In this document: positions 1-7,445 of the stretch, piece by piece
How the letters are laid out: each line of letters opens with the position of its first letter
How positions within the stretch are numbered: the first letter of the stretch is position 1
Assembly (NCBI GenBank): GCA_035477015.1
Contig: DATILB010000112.1
Coordinates: 1-14,531 of the forward strand
DNA: 14,531 nucleotides
Reading direction: 5' to 3'
From: SSC3 sp035477015
GTDB lineage: Bacteria > Actinomycetota > Actinomycetes > Propionibacteriales > Nocardioidaceae
Notes under the pieces: generated by a model
What the model saw: the letters and a program-made list of their open reading frames with translations, nothing else
Told to the model about the DNA's origin: nothing
The model's database searches: none
Translations under genes and position numbers: made by a program

Positions 1-708
1 TTCGTGCACATCGAGGAGGGCGACACCGTCGTCCTCGCCAGCTCGCTGATCCCCGGCAACGAGAACGCCGTCTACCGCGTGATCAACGGTCTGGCCCGGT
101 GGGGCGCGAACATCGTGCACAAGGGCAACGCACTGGTTCACGTCTCCGGTCACGCGAGCGCGGGCGAGCTGCTCTACTGCTACAACATCGTCCGACCGCG
201 CAACGTCCTGCCGGTCCACGGCGAGATCCGGCACATGCAGGCCAACGCCGCGCTGGCGCGAGCGACCGGCATCCCGGCGGACAACGTCCTCATCGCCGAG
301 GACGGTGTGGTCGTGGACCTGGTCGACGGGAAGCTGACCGTCGCGGGCAAGGTCGACTGCGGCTACGTCTTCGTGGACGGCTCGTCGGTCGGAGACATCA
401 CCGAGACCTCGCTCAAGGACCGCAGGATCCTGGGCGAGGAGGGCTTCATCTCCGTGATCGTGGTCATCGACTCGGTCACCGGCAAGGTCGCGTCCTCACC
501 GGAGATCCACGCACGCGGCTTCGCCGAGAACGACATGGTCTTCGACGAGATCAAGCAGCCGATCGTCGACGCCCTCAACGCCGCGATCGGCGAAGGGGTC
601 GACGACACCTACCAGCTGCAGCAGACGATTCGCCGGATCATCGGACGGTGGGTGAGCAACAAGCACCGTCGTCGCCCGATGATCATCCCGGTCGTCATCG
701 AGGCCTGA
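1..708 (+). CDS. rnj: Ribonuclease J, C-terminal part (5' end outside window)
   Basis: RNase J is a zinc-dependent metallo-beta-lactamase/beta-CASP ribonuclease with endo- and 5'-3' exonuclease activity in RNA maturation and decay. The frame is open from the first base and ends at TGA 706-708, giving 236 residues, somewhat under half of a typical ~560-aa enzyme. The visible part starts in the beta-CASP region. It contains the conserved VHVSGHAS stretch and PVHGEIRHM, which supplies a late metal-binding histidine of the MBL core. The C-terminal domain typical of RNase J follows, with GYVFVDGSSVGDI, SLKDRRILGEEGF and PEIHARGF. The N-terminal HxHxDH metal motif is not in the window. The gene runs convergently into the - strand gene at 715 with only 6 bp between the stops and no obvious terminator. 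Position upstream of ftsK matches the actinobacterial rnj neighbourhood. Confidence 0.95.
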   Translation, partial: FVHIEEGDTVVLASSLIPGNENAVYRVINGLARWGANIVHKGNALVHVSGHASAGELLYCYNIVRPRNVLPVHGEIRHMQANAALARATGIPADNVLIAEDGVVVDLVDGKLTVAGKVDCGYVFVDGSSVGDITETSLKDRRILGEEGFISVIVVIDSVTGKVASSPEIHARGFAENDMVFDEIKQPIVDALNAAIGEGVDDTYQLQQTIRRIIGRWVSNKHRRRPMIIPVVIEA

Positions 709-714
709 TCCACC

Positions 715-1377
715 TCAGCCCGCGGGGCGCTCGAAGCTGTCGGTGACGATTTCCCCAGTCGTCGCTAGGCAGGTCACGCCGCGGTCTAGGGACCACCCGC
801 CCGCGTCGGGGCGCAGGTAGATCAGTTCGAGCTCGGACACCTCCGAGCCGGTGAAGTCGGCCAGCAGGTTGTAGCAGCGCCGCTCAGAGACTCGATCGAC
901 CTCGGCCTGCCCAGGGAAGGGCCCGTCCTCGAGCTCGAAGAAGCCGAAGACCTGGTGCAGGTGCGGGTCGTCGCACGGGACGGCGTCGACGAGACGCAAC
1001 GGTGTGCCCTGCTCGAGGTCCTTGAGGCAGTCGCCGTCGCGGAGGTCCTCCAGGAAGAGTCGTCCTGGCTCGCTGATGATGCCGTCGGAGTCGCGCTCGG
1101 CGAAGGAGCCGACGAAGACGGCTAGTACGACGCCGCCGATGGCGAACGCGAGCAACCAGAGCAGCGAGATCACGAGGGCCGCGATCGCCATGCCCTTGCC
1201 CGCCGCTCGTCCGGCGCGGACCCGGCTCAGCGCCACGATGGCGAGGACGAGGGCGACGAGAGCCGTGGCGCCGCAGACGCCGAGCAACGCGAGCACGAGA
1301 GCCCAGATCGCCATCGCCTTCGAGCGCGGCGGGCTGGGGGCGTGCGCTGGTTCGGCGTAATAAGGCGGATAGCTCAT
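715..1377 (-). CDS. DUF4190 membrane protein with septum-formation-type extracytoplasmic domain
   Basis: A 220-aa protein. Residues 1-20 are a Pro/Tyr-rich cytoplasmic leader. Residues 20-90 carry two hydrophobic segments (about 22-50 and 62-90) with the DUF4190 pattern, including the basic SRVRAGRAAGKG loop between them. Residues 113-205 resemble the 'septum formation' domain: GDCL near 115, VPCDDPH near 133, a Cys at 168 and GWSLDRGVTC near 194. The four cysteines of this part (117, 135, 168, 203) would allow two disulfides outside the membrane. The start is ATG at 1375-1377, preceded on the - strand by a GGGGGA ribosome site. The Pfam-style name 'septum formation' is a family label with thin functional support, so a role in division is only suggested. 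Its stop faces the rnj stop. Confidence 0.8.
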   Translation of the reverse strand: MSYPPYYAEPAHAPSPPRSKAMAIWALVLALLGVCGATALVALVLAIVALSRVRAGRAAGKGMAIAALVISLLWLLAFAIGGVVLAVFVGSFAERDSDGIISEPGRLFLEDLRDGDCLKDLEQGTPLRLVDAVPCDDPHLHQVFGFFELEDGPFPGQAEVDRVSERRCYNLLADFTGSEVSELELIYLRPDAGGWSLDRGVTCLATTGEIVTDSFERPAG

Positions 1378-1415
1378 GGTTCCCCCGTCTCGTACGAACG
1401 GGCACCAACGTAATG

Positions 1416-1456
1416 CAGCAGCCCCCGGCGTGCGCGTAGCGCACCGGGGGCTGCTG
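1416..1456 (-). terminator. Strong hairpin downstream of the 152-aa protein gene
   Basis: A perfect 13-bp inverted repeat: CAGCAGCCCCCGG at 1416-1428 pairs with CCGGGGGCTGCTG at 1444-1456. The 15-nt interior can form four more pairs (1430-1433 with 1439-1442). It starts 11 bp beyond the stop of the - strand gene ending at 1468. In that direction the following sequence (GCATTACGTTGG) has only a weak T bias, so this is an actinobacterial-style terminator without a clear U tract. It also lies just upstream of the DUF4190 gene start and would insulate it. Confidence 0.75.
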
Positions 1457-1467
1457 GTCTGTGTTGG

Positions 1468-1926
1468 TCAAGCCGCGTTGAAGAAGCGGGCGATGAAGCT
1501 GACCTTGCGCTGCTGCGGAACCGCGACGACGACCTTCGTGATCTCGTCGGAGTGCTCGACGCCGGCAGCCGAAGCGAGCAGCGAGTGCTCGCGGCGGACC
1601 AGCGGCTCGAGAGCCGGGTGGTGGGCGTACTCGTCCAGGATCCGGCGCAGGTTGCGGTGCCGGTCGGCAGCGCTGCGGTAGGCCTTGCGCACGTCGTCGA
1701 CCAGGTTCCCGTCACCCATCTCGAGTGCGTTGTCGACGCTGGCGGCCAACGAGTGGAACCAGTGCTGCTGCAGCTCACGCAGCAGGTGGCTCTCGTCGTC
1801 GAAGTGATCCCACACACCGGCAACGCCGGTCCAGGCAGCACCGGCGGAGACGCCGTCGGCGGCGCGGGTCACGATGGTGGTCACGACCGAGTTGCGTGCT
1901 CGCAGCTGGTCCCAAGTGTTGCTCAT
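1468..1926 (-). CDS. Uncharacterised 152-aa mostly helical protein
   Basis: I do not recognise this family. The ATG at 1924-1926 is chosen because AAGGGA lies 8 nt upstream on the - strand. Longer in-frame extensions up to 1968 have no such site. The product begins MSNTWDQLRARNSVV. Residues 12-38 are Ala/Gly/Val-rich and only mildly hydrophobic. Residues about 40-122 look like three or four amphipathic helices with many His and Arg residues (H41, H47, H55, H58, H90, H102, H103, H114). The C-terminus ends RFFNAA. There is no signal peptide or clear transmembrane segment, so it is probably cytosolic. It follows the hydrolase gene on the same strand by 87 bp with a small hairpin between, so it may be transcribed separately. 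The His residues do not form a metal motif I can name. Confidence 0.7.
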   Translation of the reverse strand: MSNTWDQLRARNSVVTTIVTRAADGVSAGAAWTGVAGVWDHFDDESHLLRELQQHWFHSLAASVDNALEMGDGNLVDDVRKAYRSAADRHRNLRRILDEYAHHPALEPLVRREHSLLASAAGVEHSDEITKVVVAVPQQRKVSFIARFFNAA

Positions 1927-1981
1927 GATGGTTGTCCCTTCGCATATCCCAACCCCTCGTGCTAGCAAAGAGTCGGCGATG

Positions 1982-1999
1982 CGTCGGGTGATACCGACG
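1982..1999 (-). terminator. Small hairpin after the hydrolase gene
   Basis: CGTCGG at 1982-1987 pairs perfectly with CCGACG at 1994-1999 around a 6-nt loop. It lies 14 bp beyond the stop of the hydrolase gene on the - strand and ahead of the next - strand gene. There is no T tract, so it may be a weak terminator or chance. Confidence 0.35.
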
Positions 2000-2013
2000 A
2001 GCTTGGCTGGAAG

Positions 2014-2976
2014 CTAGGCCACGTCTGCGACGTGGGTCACGCGTCGCGTCACGCGCTTGACGAAGGCAGCCGTCTCCTCGATGACCGCACGGCTCTCCGG
2101 CAGCAGATGCCCCAGGACGGGGAAGGCGTGCACCATGCCCTCCCACACGATCAGCGAGTGGGGGACCCCGGCGGCACTGAGCCGTTCGGCCATCAGTTCG
2201 GCGTCGAGCCGGAGGACCTCTTCGGCCGCGCAGTAGAGCAGCACTGGGGGGAGCAGTGAGACATCGCCGTTGATCGGGGACAGCGCCGGGTCGATCGCGT
2301 CGCCGGCCCGGGTGTCGGTAGCGACGCGCGCCGCGTGGCGCAGTCGGCGGACTGGCAGCATCGCCTCGGACTCGGCGTTCGGGTGCGCTCTCTTCTCCGT
2401 GCAGTCGAAGTCCAGCCAGGGGGAGTAGCCGACCACGGCGGCAGGTCGTACGCCGGTCTCGGCCAGTCGAAGGGCCAGCGCAAAGGCCAGCATGCCGCCG
2501 GCGGAGTCACCGGCGAGCACGATGGCGCCCGGGTTGATGCCACCCTCGTGGACCAGATGGTGGAACGCCGCCTCACAGTCGTCGAGTGCGTCCTGGAAGA
2601 AGCCGCGCGACGCCTGACGGTAGGCAACGGACAGGACCGGCAGGCCGCTCGCGGCGCTGAGCCGGTGGACCAGCCGACGGTGGGTGTTGACCCCGCAGAA
2701 CTGGAAAGCGCCGCCGTGCAGGTAGAGGACGGCTCCCTCGCCTTCGCGAGCCTTGGGCTCGACGTACTCAGCGGACCAGGTGTCGCCACTCACCCGGCTG
2801 CGTGAGGTGGTGCGGAGGCCGGGGACCGGCGTGAACGCCAGGTCGGGCACCGCCACTCCGTGCCGGAACGGACCGCGGAGCGGCCAAGCGGTCAACACGG
2901 GCTTCATAGCCGTCCGCGTCAGAGTGCGGACATGGCGGGCGCGGATGCTGGCGCTCACCGAGCGATGCTCGATCAT
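2014..2976 (-). CDS. Alpha/beta hydrolase, hormone-sensitive-lipase (family IV) type esterase
   Basis: A 320-aa serine hydrolase that probably cleaves carboxyl esters or short acyl glycerides. The physiological substrate is unknown. The oxyanion-hole motif HGGAF is at 87-91 after a hydrophobic strand (AVLYL). The nucleophile elbow GDSAGG is at 156-161 with Ser158. The catalytic His is H283 in the GMVHAFP motif. The acid position, AAEEVLRLDAE near 250-260, aligns a Glu (E253) where many family members have the Asp of DPLxDE; D258 is the alternative. No signal peptide is visible. Residues 1-35 are basic and helical, possibly a cap or membrane-association region. The start ATG (2974-2976) has GGGAGG 5 nt upstream. 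The gene is divergent from ftsK. Several mycobacterial Lip proteins share the overall pattern. Confidence 0.88.
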   Translation of the reverse strand: MIEHRSVSASIRARHVRTLTRTAMKPVLTAWPLRGPFRHGVAVPDLAFTPVPGLRTTSRSRVSGDTWSAEYVEPKAREGEGAVLYLHGGAFQFCGVNTHRRLVHRLSAASGLPVLSVAYRQASRGFFQDALDDCEAAFHHLVHEGGINPGAIVLAGDSAGGMLAFALALRLAETGVRPAAVVGYSPWLDFDCTEKRAHPNAESEAMLPVRRLRHAARVATDTRAGDAIDPALSPINGDVSLLPPVLLYCAAEEVLRLDAELMAERLSAAGVPHSLIVWEGMVHAFPVLGHLLPESRAVIEETAAFVKRVTRRVTHVADVA

Positions 2977-3115
2977 CAGGACCTCCCAATCCCAGGTGCC
3001 CCAGAAGCGTCAACCGGAAATGGAGGCAAGTCAAGGAACGGGGCCGTTTCCACATTCGCTTCTCGTATGACGGGACGGAATGCTGATCGAGAGAATGGGC
3101 GACATTCGGCCCGGC

Positions 3116-3139
3116 GTGTGAAGCGTGTGACTGGTGTGA
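3116..3139 (+). repeat. Three GTGTGA direct repeats phased by 9 bp upstream of ftsK
   Basis: GTGTGA occurs at 3116-3121, 3125-3130 and 3134-3139, each exactly 9 bp from the last. The third overlaps a small dyad, GTGA-CGA-TCAC (3136-3146). The block ends about 9 bp before the predicted -10 element of ftsK, so it could be an operator or activator array. No known regulator is assigned. Confidence 0.55.
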
Positions 3140-3160
3140 CGATCACGTAGCCTCGACAGC
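3126..3160 (+). promoter_or_regulatory. Predicted leaderless promoter of ftsK
   Basis: TAGCCT at 3148-3153 fits the actinobacterial -10 pattern TAnnnT and places the start of transcription at or next to the A of the ftsK ATG (3161). TGTGAC at 3126-3131 is a weak -35 candidate with a 16-bp spacer. No Shine-Dalgarno sequence precedes the ATG, as expected for a leaderless mRNA. Confidence 0.45.
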
Positions 3161-5692
3161 ATGGCGACCCGCACGTCTTCCCCGCCGGCGTCGCGAACCT
3201 CAGGCACCACCCGTAAGGGTGGTGGCGGTTCTCGATCCCGGTCGTCCGGTAGCCAGGCCAAGCGCAAGCCCGCGACCAAGAAGTCGGCCTCGACGAAGTC
3301 GAAGCGGCCGGCTCCTCGCGCAGTGCGCAGTGGACCTGGTCCTGTTTTTCGTGTCTTCGCAGCGCTGGCGCGCGCACTCGCGGCGTTCTGGGTCGGTCTG
3401 GCCCAGACGCTCGGTGTCGCCGTGCGCCGCGTCGGGCACACCGCCCGTGAGCTCGACCCCGAGCATCGACGGGACGGCGTGGGGCTGGCCATCATCGCGC
3501 TTGCTGTCGTCGTGGCCGCTGCTGTCTGGTGGCAGTTGCCGGGTGCCGTCATGGAGGGCACCCGCACGGTCGTCAACGGGTCGGTCGGCATCCTGGGCTG
3601 GTTCGCGCCGCTGCTGCTGTGCTTCGGGGCCTGGCGCACGCTGCGCAACCCGGAGAGCAACGGGCCGGCCGGTCGACAGGTCATCGGGTGGGGGGCGCTG
3701 CTCTTCGGCGTGCTCGGTCTCGTTCACCTCGCCGACGGCCAGCCGAGCGGCTCCGACTCGGAGGCTCTGCAGCAAGCCGGCGGCGCCATCGGCTTCGTGA
3801 TCGGCTCGCTGTTCACCGACCTGCTCAAGAGCACGTACGTCGCAGCGCCGCTGCTCGGGCTGCTCGCAGCCTTCGGCGTACTCGTCGTTACCGGCACGCC
3901 GGTCTACCAGGTGCCGGCCCGGCTGGCCGCTCTCCGTGACCGCATCCTCGGCCGTTCCGCCGCGGAGCCTGTCGTCGTGGACGACCGTGAGGAAACCGCT
4001 CCGCTCAAGCGCAGCCGTCCTCGTCGCCGCGTCGGGTCGATGATCGACGTCGACGAGGACATGGGCGACAAGCCCTACGACTCGCCGGTCATGGTCGACC
4101 GCGAGCTCAACAAGCGCGGCAAGAAGGCAGCTGCCGAGGATCCCGGTGCCGTGGACGAGAAGTCCGAGGCGCCGCCGCACACGCCGCTCCCTTCACGTGT
4201 CGAGCAGCTCGCACTCTCGGGTGACATCACCTACTCCCTTCCGGGCAACGAGATGCTCAAGGCCGGCAGTGTGCACAAGGCCCGCACCAAGGCGTCCGAC
4301 GATGTGGTCGGACGGCTCACCGAGGTGCTCGAGCAGTTCGACATCGATGCCCAGGTCACCGGCTACACCCGTGGACCGACGGTCACGCGTTACGAGGTCG
4401 AGCTCGGCCAGGCGGTCAAGGTCGAGAAGGTCACCCAGCTCGGCAAGAACATCGCGTACGCCGTGGCTAGTGCCGATGTCCGCATCCTCTCGCCGATCCC
4501 CGGCAAGTCGGCCATCGGCATCGAGATCCCGAACTCCGACAAGGAGATCGTGTCCCTCGGTGACGTGCTGCGGTCGAACAACGCCCGCAACGACCACCAC
4601 CCGATGATCGTCGGCCTCGGCAAGGACGTGGAGGGTGGCTTCGTCGTCGCGAACCTCGCGAAGATGCCGCACCTGCTCGTGGCCGGTGCGACCGGAGCCG
4701 GCAAGTCGAGCTTCATCAACTCGATGATCAGCTCGATCCTGATGCGGTCGACACCGGACGAGGTCCGGATGATCATGGTCGACCCGAAGCGGGTCGAGCT
4801 CAACATCTACGAGGGCATCCCGCACCTCATCACGCCCATCATCACCAGCCCGAAGAAGGCTGCCGAGGCGCTGCAGTGGGTCGTCCGCGAGATGGACATG
4901 CGGTACGACGACCTCGCTGCTTTCGGTTTCCGGCACGTGGACGACTTCAACAAGGCCGTGAAGGCCGGCAAGGTGCAGGTGCCGCCAGGCTCCGAGCGGG
5001 TACTCGCGCCGTACCCGTACCTGCTCGTCGTGGTCGACGAGCTGGCCGACCTGATGATGGTGGCCCCGCGTGACGTCGAGGACGCCGTCGTGCGGATCAC
5101 CCAGCTCGCCCGCGCCGCCGGCATCCACCTGGTGCTGGCCACTCAGCGTCCGTCCGTCGACGTCGTCACCGGTCTGATCAAGGCCAACGTGCCGTCGCGG
5201 CTGGCGTTCTCGACGAGCTCGCTCGCCGACAGCCGGGTCATCCTCGACCAGCCGGGCGCCGAGAAGCTCGTCGGCCAGGGCGACGGGCTCTTCCTGCCGA
5301 TGGGCGCCTCGAAGGCGGTCCGCGTGCAGGGCTCGTGGGTCACCGAGGCGGAGATCCACCAGATCGTCAAGCACGTGAAGGGGCAGCTGGCGCCGACGTA
5401 CCGCGAGGACGTCACTGCGCCGGCCGCCGCCAAGCGTGACCTCGACGACGACATCGGCGACGACCTCGACCTGGTGATCCAGGCGATCGAGCTCGTCGTC
5501 TCCACGCAGTTCGGATCGACGTCGATGCTGCAGCGCAAGCTGCGCGTCGGCTTCGCGAAGGCCGGTCGTCTGATGGACATCCTCGAGAGCCGGGGAGTCG
5601 TCGGACCGAGCGAGGGCTCGAAGGCCAGGGACGTTCTCATCAAGGCTGATGACCTCGACGCGGTCATCGCGACTCTGCAGGGGGAGGCATGA
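3161..5692 (+). CDS. ftsK: DNA translocase FtsK (SpoIIIE/FtsK family)
   Basis: An 843-aa septal ATPase that pumps chromosomal DNA during division and sporulation-like segregation. Residues 1-60 are a Lys/Arg/Ser/Pro-rich cytoplasmic tail. About four to five membrane segments lie at 106-124, 139-157, 173-191 and 208-245 (4TM module). A charged linker of about 260-345 is followed by the alpha/beta motor. Walker A is GATGAGKSS at 509-517 (K515), Walker B is LLVVVDE at 621-627, and the FtsK signature ATQRPSVDVVTG and NVPSR motifs follow. The C-terminal winged-helix gamma domain is at about 768-835 (TQFGSTSMLQRKLRVGF). The ATG has no ribosome site but sits at a predicted leaderless start. The stop overlaps the next start as ATGA (5689-5692), implying translational coupling. 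Length and order are normal for Actinobacteria. Confidence 0.97.
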   Translation: MATRTSSPPASRTSGTTRKGGGGSRSRSSGSQAKRKPATKKSASTKSKRPAPRAVRSGPGPVFRVFAALARALAAFWVGLAQTLGVAVRRVGHTARELDPEHRRDGVGLAIIALAVVVAAAVWWQLPGAVMEGTRTVVNGSVGILGWFAPLLLCFGAWRTLRNPESNGPAGRQVIGWGALLFGVLGLVHLADGQPSGSDSEALQQAGGAIGFVIGSLFTDLLKSTYVAAPLLGLLAAFGVLVVTGTPVYQVPARLAALRDRILGRSAAEPVVVDDREETAPLKRSRPRRRVGSMIDVDEDMGDKPYDSPVMVDRELNKRGKKAAAEDPGAVDEKSEAPPHTPLPSRVEQLALSGDITYSLPGNEMLKAGSVHKARTKASDDVVGRLTEVLEQFDIDAQVTGYTRGPTVTRYEVELGQAVKVEKVTQLGKNIAYAVASADVRILSPIPGKSAIGIEIPNSDKEIVSLGDVLRSNNARNDHHPMIVGLGKDVEGGFVVANLAKMPHLLVAGATGAGKSSFINSMISSILMRSTPDEVRMIMVDPKRVELNIYEGIPHLITPIITSPKKAAEALQWVVREMDMRYDDLAAFGFRHVDDFNKAVKAGKVQVPPGSERVLAPYPYLLVVVDELADLMMVAPRDVEDAVVRITQLARAAGIHLVLATQRPSVDVVTGLIKANVPSRLAFSTSSLADSRVILDQPGAEKLVGQGDGLFLPMGASKAVRVQGSWVTEAEIHQIVKHVKGQLAPTYREDVTAPAAAKRDLDDDIGDDLDLVIQAIELVVSTQFGSTSMLQRKLRVGFAKAGRLMDILESRGVVGPSEGSKARDVLIKADDLDAVIATLQGEA

Positions 5693-7428
5693 GCTCATTG
5701 CCCGAGGAGAAGGAGCAGGCGCTCGACGAGGAGGTGGTGGAGTCCGTCGTCGACGAGGTTCCTCCCTCGGTCGTCGTACGAAGGAACGTGACGTGGTCGC
5801 TGCCTATGGGCGCGGCCGCGTCAGCCGTTGCGATCGCGTACCTGTGGCGGGCCTCCGGGACCGGCACAGCCCTGGACTGGCTGCTCTGCGCCGTGATGTC
5901 GGGCATCGCCGCCGCGCACCTGATCGGGCTGGTCGACGCGCGTACGCCGCTGCTGATCGCCGATGACCTGGGTGTGCGCATCCGGCTCGGGAGCCAGTGG
6001 CGAGGGCTTCCGTGGGATGCCGTGCAACAGGTCGTCGTCGAGCCTCGCAAGGGTCCGCTGCGTGACGGCAGGTTGATGGTGCTGCCGCACAGCCTCGGCC
6101 GCCAGCTCGACGGTCTGGACCGCCGTGCACAACGTCAGGCGGCTCTCAACCAGAAGCTGTACGGCGCCGCGCTCGCTGTCCCTCTGGGGCTGGTCACGCG
6201 AATCTCCGCCACGGGAGAGCAGGAGATCGCGGATCGGGTCGCAGCACTGTCCGAGGGTCGCGCCGACGTCGTGACCCTCATCGAGCCGCCCGCCCCCACG
6301 GACCAGGCGGGGGAGTCGGTCGCCGACCGTCATCCCTTCGCGGTCGGACTGGGATCGATCGTCTCGCGCGTCGCGAAGAGCAGGACGCGTGACGTCGTCG
6401 AACCCGAGCCCGACGTCCCGTTGGCACCGGCGGCCTCCTTCGTGCCGCTGCGCGAGACGCGACCGTCCGTGCGCGCCGAGATCATGTCCGGTGCCGTGGC
6501 GCTCGACCGCGCCGAGCACGAAGCGGCGACCGGACGTCATCTGCCCGAAGAGCGCCAGCTGCGCCGCGAGGGCTCGGTTGACCTCATCTTCGAACCCGTT
6601 CCCGAATCCAACGTCCGCCCGATCGCCCGCATGGGTGACCCGGTGGCGCCCTTGGTGATCGACGACTTCGAGACCCAGCCGGCGTACGACCCGGTCATCG
6701 GGCCTGAGCTCGTAGCCGCCCGGCACCGCGTCGGACTGTCGGTCGACGAGCTCGCCGACCGGACCCGGATCCGCCCGCACGTGATCGAGTCGATCGAGGT
6801 GGACGACTTCGCCCCCTGCGGTGGTGACGTCTACGCGCGCGGTCACATCCGGACCCTGGCCAGGGTCCTGGGCAAGGATCCTGAGCCGCTGCTCGCATCG
6901 TTCGACAACCGCTACGCCCAGGCTCCGATCAGCGCCCGGCGGGTGTTCGAGGCCGAGCTGGCGACCGGCATGACCGGCAGCATGCGCAGCACCGCGGGCG
7001 GTCCGAACTGGAGCTTGCTGGTCGGGTTCGTGCTCGCGCTCGTGCTCGTCTGGGGCGTCGTACGACTCTTCGCGGGTGAGCCGAACGAGATGGTCGAGAA
7101 CCCGCCGCCGATTCCGGGCGCGAAGTCGTGGCCCCCAGACGTCTACGACCAGCCCGGCAAAGCGGACGTTGCTGTTCGAAAACAGCACCTCGAGCTGGTG
7201 GCGGTGAATGCAGCAACTCGCGTACAGGTGACGGATCCCGAGGGTAATGTCTTGTTTGACCAGCAGTTAGTGCTTGGCGAGTCCAAGACTCTGCGGGTTC
7301 CCACCAGGGTGACGGTCTCCGCCGACAACGGCGGCGCTCTGAGCCTGACGTGGGGCACGAAGAAACTTGGACTATTGGGAGAAGGCGACCAGCCTGCGGA
7401 CAAGGAGTTAAGCCCTTCCGCAGAATGA
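5689..7428 (+). CDS. RodZ-like helix-turn-helix membrane protein with an extra N-terminal membrane/PH-like module
   Basis: A 579-aa protein. After an acidic start, two hydrophobic segments (about 38-54 and 63-82) precede a beta-rich region of 86-190 (TPLLIADDLGVRIRL, LPWDAVQQVVVEP) that looks like a bacterial PH-type domain. A long charged linker follows. Residues 339-405 form a RodZ-type HTH_25 domain (VAARHRVGLSVDELADRTRI, GGDVYARGHIRTLARVLG). A third TM segment is at 442-462. Residues about 485-560 fit the RodZ C-terminal extracytoplasmic beta domain (LELVAVNAATRVQVTDPEG, GESKTLRVP, VTVSADNGG). RodZ couples cytoskeleton or elongation machinery to the wall, but actinobacterial members are little studied. 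The start overlaps the ftsK stop. The last ~90 codons use rarer, AT-richer codons, including two TTA leucines (527 and 574). The HTH, TM and C-terminal assignment is firm; the N-terminal PH-like call is tentative. Confidence 0.82.
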   Translation: MSSLPEEKEQALDEEVVESVVDEVPPSVVVRRNVTWSLPMGAAASAVAIAYLWRASGTGTALDWLLCAVMSGIAAAHLIGLVDARTPLLIADDLGVRIRLGSQWRGLPWDAVQQVVVEPRKGPLRDGRLMVLPHSLGRQLDGLDRRAQRQAALNQKLYGAALAVPLGLVTRISATGEQEIADRVAALSEGRADVVTLIEPPAPTDQAGESVADRHPFAVGLGSIVSRVAKSRTRDVVEPEPDVPLAPAASFVPLRETRPSVRAEIMSGAVALDRAEHEAATGRHLPEERQLRREGSVDLIFEPVPESNVRPIARMGDPVAPLVIDDFETQPAYDPVIGPELVAARHRVGLSVDELADRTRIRPHVIESIEVDDFAPCGGDVYARGHIRTLARVLGKDPEPLLASFDNRYAQAPISARRVFEAELATGMTGSMRSTAGGPNWSLLVGFVLALVLVWGVVRLFAGEPNEMVENPPPIPGAKSWPPDVYDQPGKADVAVRKQHLELVAVNAATRVQVTDPEGNVLFDQQLVLGESKTLRVPTRVTVSADNGGALSLTWGTKKLGLLGEGDQPADKELSPSAE

Positions 7429-7430
7429 CC

Positions 7431-7438
7431 GGAGGGGA
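7431..7438 (+). promoter_or_regulatory. Ribosome-binding site that fixes the OmpA-family start
   Basis: GGAGGGGA lies 7-14 nt before ATG 7446, with no comparable site before the alternative ATG at 7425, which overlaps the upstream stop as ATGA. Confidence 0.7.
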
Positions 7439-7445
7439 GAAACGA

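Noticed and set aside
1927..1968. Longer N-terminus for the 152-aa protein
   Set aside because: The extra 14 residues need a non-ATG start without a ribosome site and would contain the AAGGGA that serves the internal ATG.
3037..3056. LexA/SOS box before ftsK (GGAACGGGGCCGTTTCC)
   Set aside because: The actinobacterial SOS box is GAAC-N4-GTTC. Here the half-sites are separated by six and the right half reads GTTTC, so it is at most an imperfect dyad.
4193..5698. 501-residue open frame antisense to ftsK
   Set aside because: The frame is Asp/His/Arg-rich low-complexity sequence caused by GC-rich codon bias opposite a certain gene. It has no domain or ribosome site.
7350..7445. Upstream start for the OmpA-family protein
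   Set aside because: A start at 7350 would overlap the RodZ-like gene deeply, and the ATG at 7425, though it forms ATGA, has no ribosome site. GGAGGGGA points to ATG 7446, which also leaves a normal N-terminus before the TM.
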